A stretch of 39,515 nucleotides of DNA, from assembly GCA_030683705.1 (NCBI GenBank), contig JAUXPP010000125.1, forward strand, positions 1 through 39,515. Direction: 5' to 3'. The stretch's first letter is position 1. The number at the start of each line of letters is the position of its first letter. This document shows, one piece after another, positions 25,216 to 34,576 of this stretch. Made by a program: the position numbers and the translations under genes. Source of the stretch: Polaromonas sp. (GTDB lineage: Bacteria > Pseudomonadota > Gammaproteobacteria > Burkholderiales > Burkholderiaceae_C). The notes beneath the pieces are model-generated. The model was given only the letters and a program-made list of their open reading frames with translations, did not search any database and was not told the DNA's origin.

Positions 25216-27465
25216 TCAAAGAATGTCTTTTAGGCGCCGGGTGGCCTCGCCGATAAGACCCGGCCAATCATTGGGTGTCGGCTGCCTGAGCACGGTGACG
25301 TCCGGATACCAGGGCATGTGGGCCGTGTTCAGGCCGTAGCGCCATTCCGGAATGTACGGCGCAAGAACCAGCACCTTTTTACCCAGCGCGCCGGCATAGT
25401 GAACCGTGGTGTTGCACACGGTCACAACGCAGTCCAGCGCGTCAATCAACGAGGCAAACTCGTCCAGATCCGCAATGGCTTCGTCCCAGTGGGTCAGTTT
25501 GACATTGGCCGCGGCCGCGATTTTCAGCTCCTCCTCCACCGATCCATATTGCAGGCTGATCCAGGTCCCCTCAACCGACCCTGTCATGGGCGCAAGTTCT
25601 GACGGGGACATTGAACGCAAGACTTGCCGGGTCGCCTGCAAGCCCCCACGCCAGGAAACGCCAATCCAGGGAGGAGGTCCAGCACTTTCAAGCTTTCCCC
25701 GCCAGTACGCGACACGGTCGGGGTCCGCCTTGAGATAAGCCTTGCGCGGAAAGGCGTCGAGAGAGGATCGGAAATACTGCGGCAAATCGCCCAGCGGAAC
25801 AAAATAATCCACATCGCCAATTGTTTTTGCCCACGCCATCTTCCTGTCTTGAAGCGTATGAACAATTTCACAGCCGGGAAATGAACGCGCGAGCGTCGGG
25901 GCAACCCGGCCTATCACCTCGACGACAACCCGGGAAGGCTTCAAAGCCAGCAAGTCAGGCAAGCACGATGCCAACATGACCTGATCACCCAAGCCCTGCT
26001 CGGCCAGAACGACGATGCATTTGCCCTCGAGGGCCTGCCCTTGCCATTTCGTGAAAGGCAGAACCCGGTATTGTCGGGAATACGCCAATCCACGGTAGGC
26101 ATAGTCCGGCCACCCTTGCTTGAAATCCCCCAGCAGCAGATTGATTTGTGCACGCTGCATGCGCAATCCAGCGTCATGGGGCTGGAGCGCCAACGCCTCG
26201 TTCAACAAAGTCAAGGCTTTGTCGAAATGACCGCTGTAGGCCTGCGCAACCGCGTAGGAAACAAGAAACACCCCCTTGCGGTTTGGCTCCTTTTCAATAA
26301 GGTCGTCAAACAGCGCTATGGCTTCACCATACTGGCAAGCTGTCGACAAGGTTGCGGCCAGTTGCGCCTGATGGACAAAATTCGGTTCTATCTCGAAGAG
26401 TTTTCGCCTGAGCTCCAGTGCCTCGGCATGTTTTTCCAGATTGGTGAGCGTCTGCGCCAGGTCGGACAGCACCTTTGGATTTTCGAATCCGACCTCTCTG
26501 GCGCGAGTCAGGTAAGTCCGGGCTTCGGCGTTCTCGCTGGCAGCCAGAAACGCCGCGCCCAACGCCGCAAGTGCTTGACCATCTTCAGGATGCTCGACCA
26601 GATACGCCCGCAACACATCCATCCCGCTTTGAAAATCCCCCAATTTGCGGTACAGCGCGTCGAGTTCACATACCGGCCCGGCAAGATCGGGCCATTCCAT
26701 GCAGATGCGCTCTCCCTTCGCCAGGGCGGCTTCGGCCTGTCCGGTTTTTTTCAGGGCATCAACCTCATCCCAGGCTTGCCGCCAGGGTTCGCGTTCAGCA
26801 TCCGAAGGAGGCTCATCGGTGACCTCAGGCGCCTGGGCCGCGGGACTGAAGACGGCGCCGGCCGCCTCCATTTCCACTTCCAGGCGAGACAGATTCTGCA
26901 AAGCCAGCGCGAACGACGGGTCGAGCTTCAAAGCCTTTGAAAAACATGCATGCGCTTCCCCGGCCTCGCCTTTGGCAAGATAAACGACGCCCAAATTGTT
27001 CCAGACCGTCTTGTCTCTGTCATTCAGCCGCAATGCCTGGATCAACGGCAACTCCGCTGCCTGAAAATTCCCTATCGTGACCTGGGATACGCCGAGTTGC
27101 GCGAGGTAACGGGAGTCATTGGGTGAAATCACCTTTGCAAACTGGGCATGCTCAATGGCGGCCTCCGTATTTCCCTGCTCGAGCAGCAGAAGCGACAAGC
27201 CGTAATGCGCGTCCGCAAACCCAGGGGCCTCTTTAAGGACCGCACGAAACCCGTCTTCGGCATCCGCGTCCCGCATCTGGCGGAATGCAATCTCGGCAAG
27301 AATGCAGTCCCTGGTCAAATCGCGTCGTGGTGTTGCCGCATGAAGTTGATCTGCGGCTTCCTGCGCAGCCGGGAAATCACCGGCATCAATCAGCGCGCGA
27401 ACCTCTTCCACTGACCAGAAGCGTTTTCCCGATGAAAAAAGTGTGCGTACCAACTGCTTGAGCAT
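25216..27465 (-). CDS. TPR protein with C-terminal GT-B glycosyltransferase-like domain
   Basis: This 749-residue protein has many tetratricopeptide repeats in the first 440 residues (for example NNLGVVYLAKGEAGEAHACF). The C-terminal domain (about 455-749) has VVLAEQGLGDQVMLASCLPDLL, WIGVSWRGG and VCNTTVHYAGALGKKVLVL, a pattern of GT9/GT41-like glycosyltransferases. Related TPR-transferases modify proteins or glycans; the substrate here is unknown. The ATG at 27465 is chosen because AGGATC lies about 10 bases before it; an upstream ATG at 27519 lacks that. It sits between a pilus-type ATPase and the pilin gene, so pilin or pilus-machinery modification is an attractive guess. Confidence 0.83.
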   Translation of the reverse strand: MLKQLVRTLFSSGKRFWSVEEVRALIDAGDFPAAQEAADQLHAATPRRDLTRDCILAEIAFRQMRDADAEDGFRAVLKEAPGFADAHYGLSLLLLEQGNTEAAIEHAQFAKVISPNDSRYLAQLGVSQVTIGNFQAAELPLIQALRLNDRDKTVWNNLGVVYLAKGEAGEAHACFSKALKLDPSFALALQNLSRLEVEMEAAGAVFSPAAQAPEVTDEPPSDAEREPWRQAWDEVDALKKTGQAEAALAKGERICMEWPDLAGPVCELDALYRKLGDFQSGMDVLRAYLVEHPEDGQALAALGAAFLAASENAEARTYLTRAREVGFENPKVLSDLAQTLTNLEKHAEALELRRKLFEIEPNFVHQAQLAATLSTACQYGEAIALFDDLIEKEPNRKGVFLVSYAVAQAYSGHFDKALTLLNEALALQPHDAGLRMQRAQINLLLGDFKQGWPDYAYRGLAYSRQYRVLPFTKWQGQALEGKCIVVLAEQGLGDQVMLASCLPDLLALKPSRVVVEVIGRVAPTLARSFPGCEIVHTLQDRKMAWAKTIGDVDYFVPLGDLPQYFRSSLDAFPRKAYLKADPDRVAYWRGKLESAGPPPWIGVSWRGGLQATRQVLRSMSPSELAPMTGSVEGTWISLQYGSVEEELKIAAAANVKLTHWDEAIADLDEFASLIDALDCVVTVCNTTVHYAGALGKKVLVLAPYIPEWRYGLNTAHMPWYPDVTVLRQPTPNDWPGLIGEATRRLKDIL

Positions 27466-27555
27466 GAGCCAGATCCTGATGAAAGGAAAAACAGCATCAT
27501 ATCGATGCACCAGGGCCATCCATCCGACAGCCGGCTCGTCAAAGGGGCCGCGGCG

Positions 27556-29961
27556 TTATTTGATACAGACCGACCGGACCATCTTTATATCGGTCAGCCC
27601 CATCAACACCTTCTCCATGCCGTCCATTTTCAGCGTCCGCATCCCGCTGTTGACCGCGGCTGCAAAAAGCTCTGCGACCCGGGCCCGTTCCTGGATCAGT
27701 TTCTTTGCCGCATCATCGGCAATCATCAACTCGTGCAGGCCAATGCGGCCCTTGTAACCCGTCTGATTGCACTTGTCGCAGCCCACGGCCCGGTAGAGGG
27801 TCAGCTGGCCGTCTTTCCCGTAACGCTCCATCCAGTCGTCAAGCAGGGCCTGGGCTTCACCGCCGGGATCGGTTTTCCAGGCTTGCGTATTGCGCAGCTC
27901 TTCGGAATACTCCTTGATGAAATCCTTGAGCTCCTGCGCATCGGGCTGGTAGGCCTGCTTGCAATCACACAACTTTTTGGCAAGTCGTTGCGCCAGGATG
28001 CCGAGCAGGGCGTCCGCGAAATTGAACGGGTCCATGCCCATGTCCAGCAGGCGCGTGATCGATTCAGGCGCGGAATTGGTATGCAGTGTCGAAAACACCA
28101 TATGCCCGGTGAGCGACGCCTCCACGCCCATGGACACGGTTTCCTTGTCGCGTGATTCGCCGACCATGATGATGTCGGGATCGGCACGCAAGAAAGCACG
28201 CATCACGAGTGCGAAGTCGATCCCGGCTTTCTTGTTGATCTGAACCTGGCGCAGTCCCTTCTGCGTGATTTCCACCGGATCCTCGGCGGTCCAGATTTTG
28301 GTGTCCGGGGTATTGAGGAACTTCAGGATGGAATGCAGCGTCGTGGTTTTTCCCGAGCCGGTAGGGCCACACACGTAAAACAGGCCATAGGGTTTGGATA
28401 CGGTTTTTTCGAGACGTTCCTTGTTGTGTGCGGTCAACCCCAGCTTGTCCAGGGGAATCGGCTCACCGGCCGCCAGTATCCGCATGACCACGTCCTCCAC
28501 GCCGCCGGCCGAGGGGATGGTGGCAACGCGCAATTCAATGTCGAGTGGTCCGTATTTCTTGAACTTGATCTTGCCGTCCTGCGGCTTGCGTTTTTCCGAG
28601 ATATCCAGGTCACACATGATCTTGAGCCGCGTCACCATGGCCTGCCTGAACTGCGCAGGAACCTCGATGTAGGGCAGCAGGCTGCCGTCGATGCGAAACC
28701 GGATGCCGGTCTTGGCCTTTCCGGGCATGGGCTCGATGTGAATGTCGGACGCCTTCTGCTTGTACGCGTCGATGATGACCTTGTTGACAAACTTGACCAG
28801 CTCGTTGTCCGCGGCAGCAGATTCCATCGCGGAATCATCGCCGGCGTCATTCTCCAATGGCGAGTCCATGTCCGCCAGCAACTGGTCTATCGAACCGCCT
28901 TCATTGCCCGCGCCAAACAACTGGCCCAGGGTTTCATCAAACTCAGTTTGAGTGGTGACGCAGTAGGCGAACTTGCCCATTTTGGGAAACACCTGGGGAA
29001 CCACGCGGGCGCCACGCACCGCTTCGGGGTCCACACACATGATGACCAGCCCCTCAGGTGTCTCCTCCAGCGGCATCCAGCCCTGCTGCTCGACAAAATG
29101 CCGCTTGAGCAGCCCATGCAACATTTCAGAGCGTATGCGGCCCGGGTTAAACGCCTCGTAAGGCACGCCGAAAAATTTGGCCAGCGATGTCCCGATCTGC
29201 GCCGGCCGAATCCGGTAGTCGGCCATCAGCAGATGCTCGACCGACTGCATCTCGTCGCGCGCCTTCTGCACGCACTGCTGCAATTCGTCCTGCGACAGCA
29301 CCCCGTCTGCCACCAGGCCGTCGTATTTGGTGGCCCTGCGCCGCTGTCCGTCCTCGACCTTCTGCAGGCGCTGGCGAATCGCAATCCCCAGGGTCTTGCA
29401 CAGCTGCTGCGCACCGTCCTCTTCAAGCCGGCCAAACGGCTGGTCGCTGCGGTTATTGATCACCTGCAGGACACCGTACAGCGTATTGCCGTCCATCACC
29501 GGGGCGACGAGCATCTGCTTGGTGCGGTAGCCAGAGCGTTTGTCCACTTCCTGCAGGAAACTCAGGCCGGGGTGTATCTTCTTGAGCGCCTCGTCGTCGT
29601 AGACATCGACGATATTCACCATGCTTTTCGACATGGCCACATAACCCGCCACGCTTTGCGCACTGATCGGCAGCTTGAGGTCGCGACTGGTGTTCAAGCC
29701 GGTTTTGACCTTGGAAACAATGGACGTGCGGTCTTCGTTGACAGCGTACAGGGTCAGCCGGTCGGCATTGAACAACTTGCAGATGTCCTGGCTGGCTTCC
29801 AGCATGATCTGGTCAATGTTTTCGGTCTCGTGAATCCGGTTGGTCACCAGCTGCAGCTGGCGAAAGTAGAGCGCTTCAAACGTGACCCCGCGCTCCTGGG
29901 GCGGAAGCATCTGCGAGTCGAAAAATTCGTCCTCGGGATCTCGTTGCAGTACGGCACTCAT
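27556..29961 (-). CDS. GspE/PilB family ATPase with N-terminal GAF domain
   Basis: The 801-residue protein combines a GAF-like sensor (about 40-200, with LQVINNRSDQPF), a MshEN/T2SSE N-terminal domain (about 245-350) and a secretion ATPase. The ATPase has Walker A GPTGSGKT (532-539), Walker B LRADPDIIMVGESRD (from 591), the His-box TLHTNSA and a zinc tetracysteine (Cys665, Cys667, Cys728, Cys731). Such ATPases drive pilus extension or type II secretion. The GAF domain suggests control by a small ligand, cyclic nucleotides being one possibility. Its ATG overlaps the stop of the phosphodiesterase-like gene (29958-29961). No pilC or pilD is nearby, so it may be an accessory paralogue. Confidence 0.9.
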   Translation of the reverse strand: MSAVLQRDPEDEFFDSQMLPPQERGVTFEALYFRQLQLVTNRIHETENIDQIMLEASQDICKLFNADRLTLYAVNEDRTSIVSKVKTGLNTSRDLKLPISAQSVAGYVAMSKSMVNIVDVYDDEALKKIHPGLSFLQEVDKRSGYRTKQMLVAPVMDGNTLYGVLQVINNRSDQPFGRLEEDGAQQLCKTLGIAIRQRLQKVEDGQRRRATKYDGLVADGVLSQDELQQCVQKARDEMQSVEHLLMADYRIRPAQIGTSLAKFFGVPYEAFNPGRIRSEMLHGLLKRHFVEQQGWMPLEETPEGLVIMCVDPEAVRGARVVPQVFPKMGKFAYCVTTQTEFDETLGQLFGAGNEGGSIDQLLADMDSPLENDAGDDSAMESAAADNELVKFVNKVIIDAYKQKASDIHIEPMPGKAKTGIRFRIDGSLLPYIEVPAQFRQAMVTRLKIMCDLDISEKRKPQDGKIKFKKYGPLDIELRVATIPSAGGVEDVVMRILAAGEPIPLDKLGLTAHNKERLEKTVSKPYGLFYVCGPTGSGKTTTLHSILKFLNTPDTKIWTAEDPVEITQKGLRQVQINKKAGIDFALVMRAFLRADPDIIMVGESRDKETVSMGVEASLTGHMVFSTLHTNSAPESITRLLDMGMDPFNFADALLGILAQRLAKKLCDCKQAYQPDAQELKDFIKEYSEELRNTQAWKTDPGGEAQALLDDWMERYGKDGQLTLYRAVGCDKCNQTGYKGRIGLHELMIADDAAKKLIQERARVAELFAAAVNSGMRTLKMDGMEKVLMGLTDIKMVRSVCIK

Positions 29962-30749
29962 AGTTCGAACTCCTGACCCGCGCGTAACCAGCGTATGTCA
30001 TGGGTGACGTTGGGGCCGAACGGCGCCGTCTGGTCAAACCGCTGTATCTCGGCCATGATCAAATCGGTCTCCGCTGGCTTGGTATGGGTGATGTAAATGG
30101 GGTAATTGCGGCCCTTGTCGATGCAGTCGAGCTCGCCGGCCAGCGCGTGCGGCGACAAGTGCAAACTGCGCACGGCCAGGTCGCGCTCCCGGTTGCTGAA
30201 AGCGGTTTCAATCACCAGCATGGCCACATTGAGCTGATTGATGCGGGCCCACAGCGCCGGGTTTCGCTCGGTGTCTCCGGTAAAGACCCAGCAACCGCTG
30301 CCCGCGGCAACCGCATAACCAACCGCAGGAACAGTATGCACCGCCGGCAGCACTTCCACCAGCTTGCCGGCAAGCAGCAGGGTCTGGCCGACAACCAGCG
30401 GATGAAAACTGACAAAGGGCGCCTCTGGCGCCGGAATCCGCGAAAAGTCTGGCCAGATGGTGTTGTTGAAGATGTGTGCCCGAAGCGCATCGATCGTGCC
30501 CTGCAGCGCATGGATCTGTATCGGGCTCGTGCGTTGGGCGGCAATCGCATCCACCATCAGCGGCAGCGCAGCCACATGGTCGAGATGGGAGTGCGTGAGC
30601 AGGACATGGTCAATGCCACGCATCTCGTCCAGCGTGAGATCGCCAACACCCGTCCCTGCATCAACCAGCACGTCGTGGTCGAGCAGGAAGGACGTGGTCC
30701 GGCAGTCCCTGGCAATGGCTCCCGAGCACCCGAGTACGCGTACTTTCAT
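29958..30749 (-). CDS. metallo-beta-lactamase-fold protein resembling class II cyclic-nucleotide phosphodiesterase
   Basis: The 263-residue protein starts KVRVLGCSGAIARDCRTTSFL and has the metal motif THSHLDHVAALP (His53, His55, Asp57, His58). Later it has HTVPAVGYAV, FTGDTE and THTKP. The HxHLDHxx pattern and the GCSG start resemble class II cAMP phosphodiesterases (PDE1/CpdP group), with Ala in place of the usual Gly after the motif. Coming directly after an adenylate cyclase gene (34 bases), degradation of the cyclic nucleotide is the best inference. Other hydrolase activities remain possible. An ATG at 30812 would extend it into the cyclase gene. The stop overlaps the ATPase start. Confidence 0.82.
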   Translation of the reverse strand: MKVRVLGCSGAIARDCRTTSFLLDHDVLVDAGTGVGDLTLDEMRGIDHVLLTHSHLDHVAALPLMVDAIAAQRTSPIQIHALQGTIDALRAHIFNNTIWPDFSRIPAPEAPFVSFHPLVVGQTLLLAGKLVEVLPAVHTVPAVGYAVAAGSGCWVFTGDTERNPALWARINQLNVAMLVIETAFSNRERDLAVRSLHLSPHALAGELDCIDKGRNYPIYITHTKPAETDLIMAEIQRFDQTAPFGPNVTHDIRWLRAGQEFEL

Positions 30750-30783
30750 GGTTTTTGTGGCTTGATGCCCCGGCTGGCTGCGT

Positions 30784-33033
30784 TTATTTGGTTTCGAAGT
30801 TGGTTGCGCCATCCCACCCGGGATCGAAGGGCAACAGCCTCATGGAGGCTACACGCTCCGCGTACAGGCGGTAAAGGTACTTTTGCGCATTCATCCGCTG
30901 TAAGTTGAGCAAATGTACATCGCAGTCATCCCAGGCCTGGTCACGGTAGGCCTTGAGGGCCAGGGCCCATTCCTTCAGTTCGCCTGCGCTGCGGCCGTCG
31001 AGCTCGCTCAGGGGCGCCACCGGCCAGAAAATGGCTACGGCCTGGTCCTTGCCCTTGACGCGGACCCTGTCAAGCTCCTGCCATGCAAAATCGGGCGCGA
31101 GCTTGCGTGTAGCTTCGCTCACCACCGTGTCCACGCCGTAGGTCTTGGACAAGCCTTCCAGGCGCGATCCGAGATTGACCGAGTCGCCGATCACGGTGTA
31201 GCTGCGGCGGATATCCGAGCCCATGTCCCCCACACACATGCTGCCGGTGTTCAGCCCGATGCCGATGCCGATTTCCGGCAAGCCCTTGGCACGATGCTCC
31301 TCATTGAGTTGCTGCACCGCGTGCACCATTTCCCGGGACGTCTTGACCGCCAGGCTGGCATGCTCCGGCGTGTCCACAGGCGCACCCCAGAACGCCATCA
31401 CGCAGTCACCCATGTATTTGTCGATGGTGCCCCGGTTGCCGCGAATCAGGTCCGTCAGCCGGCTGAACACACTGTTGAGCAGCGCCTGCAGCTGGGTGGG
31501 TTCCATGGTTTCCGACATTTTGGTGAAGCCACGCATGTCGCAAAACATCACGGTCAACTCCTTGGCCGATGCCTTCATGCTGTAACTGTCCGGGTCCTTG
31601 ACCATTTCGTCCACCAGTTCCGGCGGGACATAGGTGCCGAACAAATTTGCCAACTCGCGCTTGGACCGGCTTTCCACAAAATAGCCGTAACTCATGTTGA
31701 GTGCAAAAGCGGTCAACGCCATCACCAGGGCCGTAGCCAAAGGCAACACCAGGCCATGGGCCGAGAACAACCAGAAATTCAGGCCGGCCAGGACCGCCAC
31801 CACGCCCACGCTTGTCGCCACGGCCTTGGGGGCAGACAGCATGGGCAAGGCAAACGCCAGGGTCAGTCCGGACAGCACAAGAACCAGGACTTCATAACCG
31901 AGCGCGTAGTCCGGCTTCACCAGCACCTTGCCATCGAGAAACCCTGAAATCACGTTGGCATGGGTCTCGACCCCCGGGTATGTCTCCCCCACCGGCGTTA
32001 CCCTCAGGTCCAGCAGACCGGGGGCAGTGGTCCCGAGCAGCACAATCCGGTCCTTCAGCTGGCCCGGCGCCACCTTTTGGCCCAGCACATCGGAGGCCGA
32101 AATGTATCTGAACGATCCGCCACCGACGCCACCCGGTCCCCTGAAGGGCACCAGGGTCGCGACCCGATCATCCACCGGGATGGCCAGGCTCTTGCCGGCC
32201 TGCTTCAGCAGAATGCTCTCAAGCCCCTGGTAGTTCCGGGTCAGAAATCTTTCCTGGGGAAAGCCTGGCTCGACGGCAGGCAAACCCGCCAGCATGCGAA
32301 ACATTGCCAGCGACAGTGATTCGTAATACTGGCCCTTGTATTCGGCAAGCAAGGGGATGGAGCGCACAACACCGTCACCTTCGGTGATGGAATTGAAAAA
32401 ACCCGCCATGGGCGCAGCCTTGACAAGACTGTCGATGTTGGAACCATAACCATTCCAGCTGGTGACCTGGATGGGCCGGCCCTTCATCGCATCACGGTTC
32501 ATCACCGGTGCGGGCAGGGCGCCATTGATGCGGCCATCCCGGTCGCTGGTGAAGTAATACCCCAGAACCACCGGTCGATTGGCAATCGATTTTGCAAAAA
32601 CGGCGTCGTAGTCGAGGCTGTCCTGGATCTGGCCCAGCTTCTCGGCAAAAGCCGGCTGGTCCCTCATCTCGTTTTGCGCCAGTTGCTTGAGCCGCTTCAG
32701 GCCGGAACTGTCGTCGGCCTCCGCGAAAACCACGTCAAACCCCAGCAGCGCCACCTGCTGCCGGTCCAGCAGCTCGTCCACCAGCTCGGCCAGCCGGTTG
32801 CGCCCCCAGGGCCAACGGCCAACCTCGGCCAGGCTTTTTTCATCGATATCCACGATGACGATCCGCTCGTCCAGCGTCCTGGGCATGGTGGCACGCAGGC
32901 GGGCGTCGTACAGAATGTGGTCCAGGCGCTGCAAAACATCGAGGCGAAGCACATCACCGGCATGCAACAGCGCAAACACCAGGGGTATGAGCGTGACGGC
33001 AATGCGAGGCCAATGCCTGGAAAGAAGTCGCAT
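30784..33033 (-). CDS. CHASE2-domain adenylate cyclase (class III)
   Basis: A 749-residue membrane receptor cyclase. It has one N-terminal helix (about 10-28), a periplasmic CHASE2 domain (about 30-370), three membrane helices (379-398, 404-424, 428-448) and a class III catalytic domain (about 490-680). Metal ligands Asp499 (FCDMRGF) and Asp543 (KYMGD), adenine-selecting Lys539 and Asp617, and transition-state Asn620 and Arg624 are all present, so it should make cAMP rather than cGMP. GGGAGG before the ATG at 33033 decides the start over the frame's earlier ATG at 33087. It lies between an FHA gene and a phosphodiesterase-like gene. Confidence 0.93.
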   Translation of the reverse strand: MRLLSRHWPRIAVTLIPLVFALLHAGDVLRLDVLQRLDHILYDARLRATMPRTLDERIVIVDIDEKSLAEVGRWPWGRNRLAELVDELLDRQQVALLGFDVVFAEADDSSGLKRLKQLAQNEMRDQPAFAEKLGQIQDSLDYDAVFAKSIANRPVVLGYYFTSDRDGRINGALPAPVMNRDAMKGRPIQVTSWNGYGSNIDSLVKAAPMAGFFNSITEGDGVVRSIPLLAEYKGQYYESLSLAMFRMLAGLPAVEPGFPQERFLTRNYQGLESILLKQAGKSLAIPVDDRVATLVPFRGPGGVGGGSFRYISASDVLGQKVAPGQLKDRIVLLGTTAPGLLDLRVTPVGETYPGVETHANVISGFLDGKVLVKPDYALGYEVLVLVLSGLTLAFALPMLSAPKAVATSVGVVAVLAGLNFWLFSAHGLVLPLATALVMALTAFALNMSYGYFVESRSKRELANLFGTYVPPELVDEMVKDPDSYSMKASAKELTVMFCDMRGFTKMSETMEPTQLQALLNSVFSRLTDLIRGNRGTIDKYMGDCVMAFWGAPVDTPEHASLAVKTSREMVHAVQQLNEEHRAKGLPEIGIGIGLNTGSMCVGDMGSDIRRSYTVIGDSVNLGSRLEGLSKTYGVDTVVSEATRKLAPDFAWQELDRVRVKGKDQAVAIFWPVAPLSELDGRSAGELKEWALALKAYRDQAWDDCDVHLLNLQRMNAQKYLYRLYAERVASMRLLPFDPGWDGATNFETK

Positions 33034-33096
33034 GGGGCCTCCCGGAAAGCGGCGCCTGAAAGCAGTGTTCCGGTCAGCGACCGTCAAACAGCCGGA

Positions 33097-33741
33097 TCAA
33101 CGCTGAACAAACTGCATTTGTGTCCCTGCCAGCTCAAGGACATCGCCATTTTTCAGGGACACCGGCTCAACGCCAATGGGCGCGCCATTGAGGGTGGGTT
33201 TGCTGTCCCCCTCAACGTGAGCCACGACGAAGCCCTGCGGCCTTTTGGTGATGGCCGCAACCGCCACGCCGGGTTTGCCGATGGTGGTCACCACCTTGAC
33301 CAGCGCCACCTCCCGCCCAGCCGCGGCACCCGACATGACCTTGATGGCCGCATTGCCGGTTCCGCCCTCTGCAGGGGCCGCCGGGGCCGCACTGGCCGCC
33401 GGCGCGACCGATCCGGCCTTGATGATCATGGTTTTCTCGAAACCGGCACTGGCCACTTCATTGACGTACTTGATCTTGTACTTGCCGATCTCCACCGTAT
33501 CGCCGTTGTTGAGCTGCTGCTTCTTGACGGCCTTGCCGTTGAGATAGGTGCCGTTCGTGCTGTTCAGGTCCTCGACGAAAACTTCATTGCCCGACATCTG
33601 CAGAACAGCGTGCTCCCCGCTCACGGCCAGGTTATCGATGACGATGTCGTTGTAAGGCCGCCGGCCCAGGGACGTACGGTCCTTGGTCAGCTGTACCTCC
33701 TTGATCACGACACCGTCAATCGAGACGATCATTTTCGGCAT
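33097..33741 (-). CDS. FHA domain protein (one canonical and one degenerate FHA)
   Basis: The 214-residue protein has a canonical N-terminal FHA domain, with GRRPYND (Gly26, Arg27), SGEH (Ser41 to His44) and NSTNG (60-64), the phosphothreonine-binding residues. An Ala/Pro-rich linker (about 112-125) leads to a second FHA-like fold in which the Arg and S-x-x-H positions are lost (IGKPGVAVAAIT) but LNGAPI and LKNGDVLEL remain. FHA domains bind phosphothreonine on partner proteins. Encoded with a Ser/Thr kinase and PP2C phosphatase, it is the likely phospho-reader and a probable kinase substrate (threonines in the FEKTMII stretch). Confidence 0.92.
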   Translation of the reverse strand: MPKMIVSIDGVVIKEVQLTKDRTSLGRRPYNDIVIDNLAVSGEHAVLQMSGNEVFVEDLNSTNGTYLNGKAVKKQQLNNGDTVEIGKYKIKYVNEVASAGFEKTMIIKAGSVAPAASAAPAAPAEGGTGNAAIKVMSGAAAGREVALVKVVTTIGKPGVAVAAITKRPQGFVVAHVEGDSKPTLNGAPIGVEPVSLKNGDVLELAGTQMQFVQR

Positions 33742-33779
33742 GGCCGACTCCTGTCTGTTTTTTCTATGGCATTCATCTG

Positions 33780-34565
33780 CTATTTTCCCAGCATTCTGGA
33801 CAGCAGCCCGCGTTTGGACGCGGCCTCTTTGGCCTGTACCAGCAATACTGAAATATTATCCCGACCGCCGGCATTGTTGGCCGCGCCCACGAGGCTGCGG
33901 GACATCTGGTCCAGCGACTTCGACCCCGATAGAATAGCCGCAATCTCCTCGTCACCAATCATGTCGGAGAGGCCATCGGAACACATCAGGTAGATATCAC
34001 CCAGTTCCACGCGGTGTTCGTTGACTTCCAGCAACACCGCGTCCTCCACGCCCAGGGCCCGCGTGACCAGGTTTTTGTTCACCGAGGTGAGCGCCTGTTC
34101 AGGCGTGATCAGCCCCGCATCGATCTGTTCCTGCAACAGGGAGTGGTCCTTGGTGATCTGCTGAAGCTGGGCGTCCCGCCAGCGGTAACAGCGCGAATCG
34201 CCGATATGGCCGAGCATCAGCCGCGTGCTCTGGAACACACCGACCACCAGCGTGGTGCCCATGCCTGAATATTGCGGATTGGAGTTGGCGGCATTGAATA
34301 TGGAATGGTTGGCGTTTTCAACGCAAATTTCCATGGCGCGCCTGACTTCCTTGGAGTTGGCATGTTTGCCGGCCTGCGACAACCATCGCGCGAGTTCCGA
34401 CTTGATAAAGGCCGTGGCCATGCCACTGGCGATCTCGCCCGCGTTGTAGCCGCCCATGCCGTCGGCCAGAATGCAGAGGTTGGTCGCGGCATCAAAGGTG
34501 ACCGCATCTTCGTTGTTGTCCCGCGTCAAGCCAGGATCGGTCTGGGTGCATATCTCGTAATTCAT
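33780..34565 (-). CDS. PP2C-family Ser/Thr protein phosphatase (Stp1-like)
   Basis: The 261-residue PP2C enzyme has TRDNNEDA near the N-terminus, the metal-binding ADGMGG (Asp35, Gly36), GHIGDSRCY (120-127), CSDGLSD (Asp197) and GRDNISVLLV near the C-terminus. This is the complete set for the two-metal centre. It is cytoplasmic, with no membrane segment. It starts 11 bases after the kinase stop and should reverse that kinase's phosphorylations. The FHA gene follows after 38 bases. Confidence 0.95.
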   Translation of the reverse strand: MNYEICTQTDPGLTRDNNEDAVTFDAATNLCILADGMGGYNAGEIASGMATAFIKSELARWLSQAGKHANSKEVRRAMEICVENANHSIFNAANSNPQYSGMGTTLVVGVFQSTRLMLGHIGDSRCYRWRDAQLQQITKDHSLLQEQIDAGLITPEQALTSVNKNLVTRALGVEDAVLLEVNEHRVELGDIYLMCSDGLSDMIGDEEIAAILSGSKSLDQMSRSLVGAANNAGGRDNISVLLVQAKEAASKRGLLSRMLGK

Positions 34566-34576
34566 CGTGCTTTTTG

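Noticed and set aside
28333..29976. A 547-codon plus-strand open frame opposite the GAF-PilB ATPase gene
   Set aside because: No recognisable motif and typical antisense composition; the minus strand carries intact Walker motifs and the tetracysteine.
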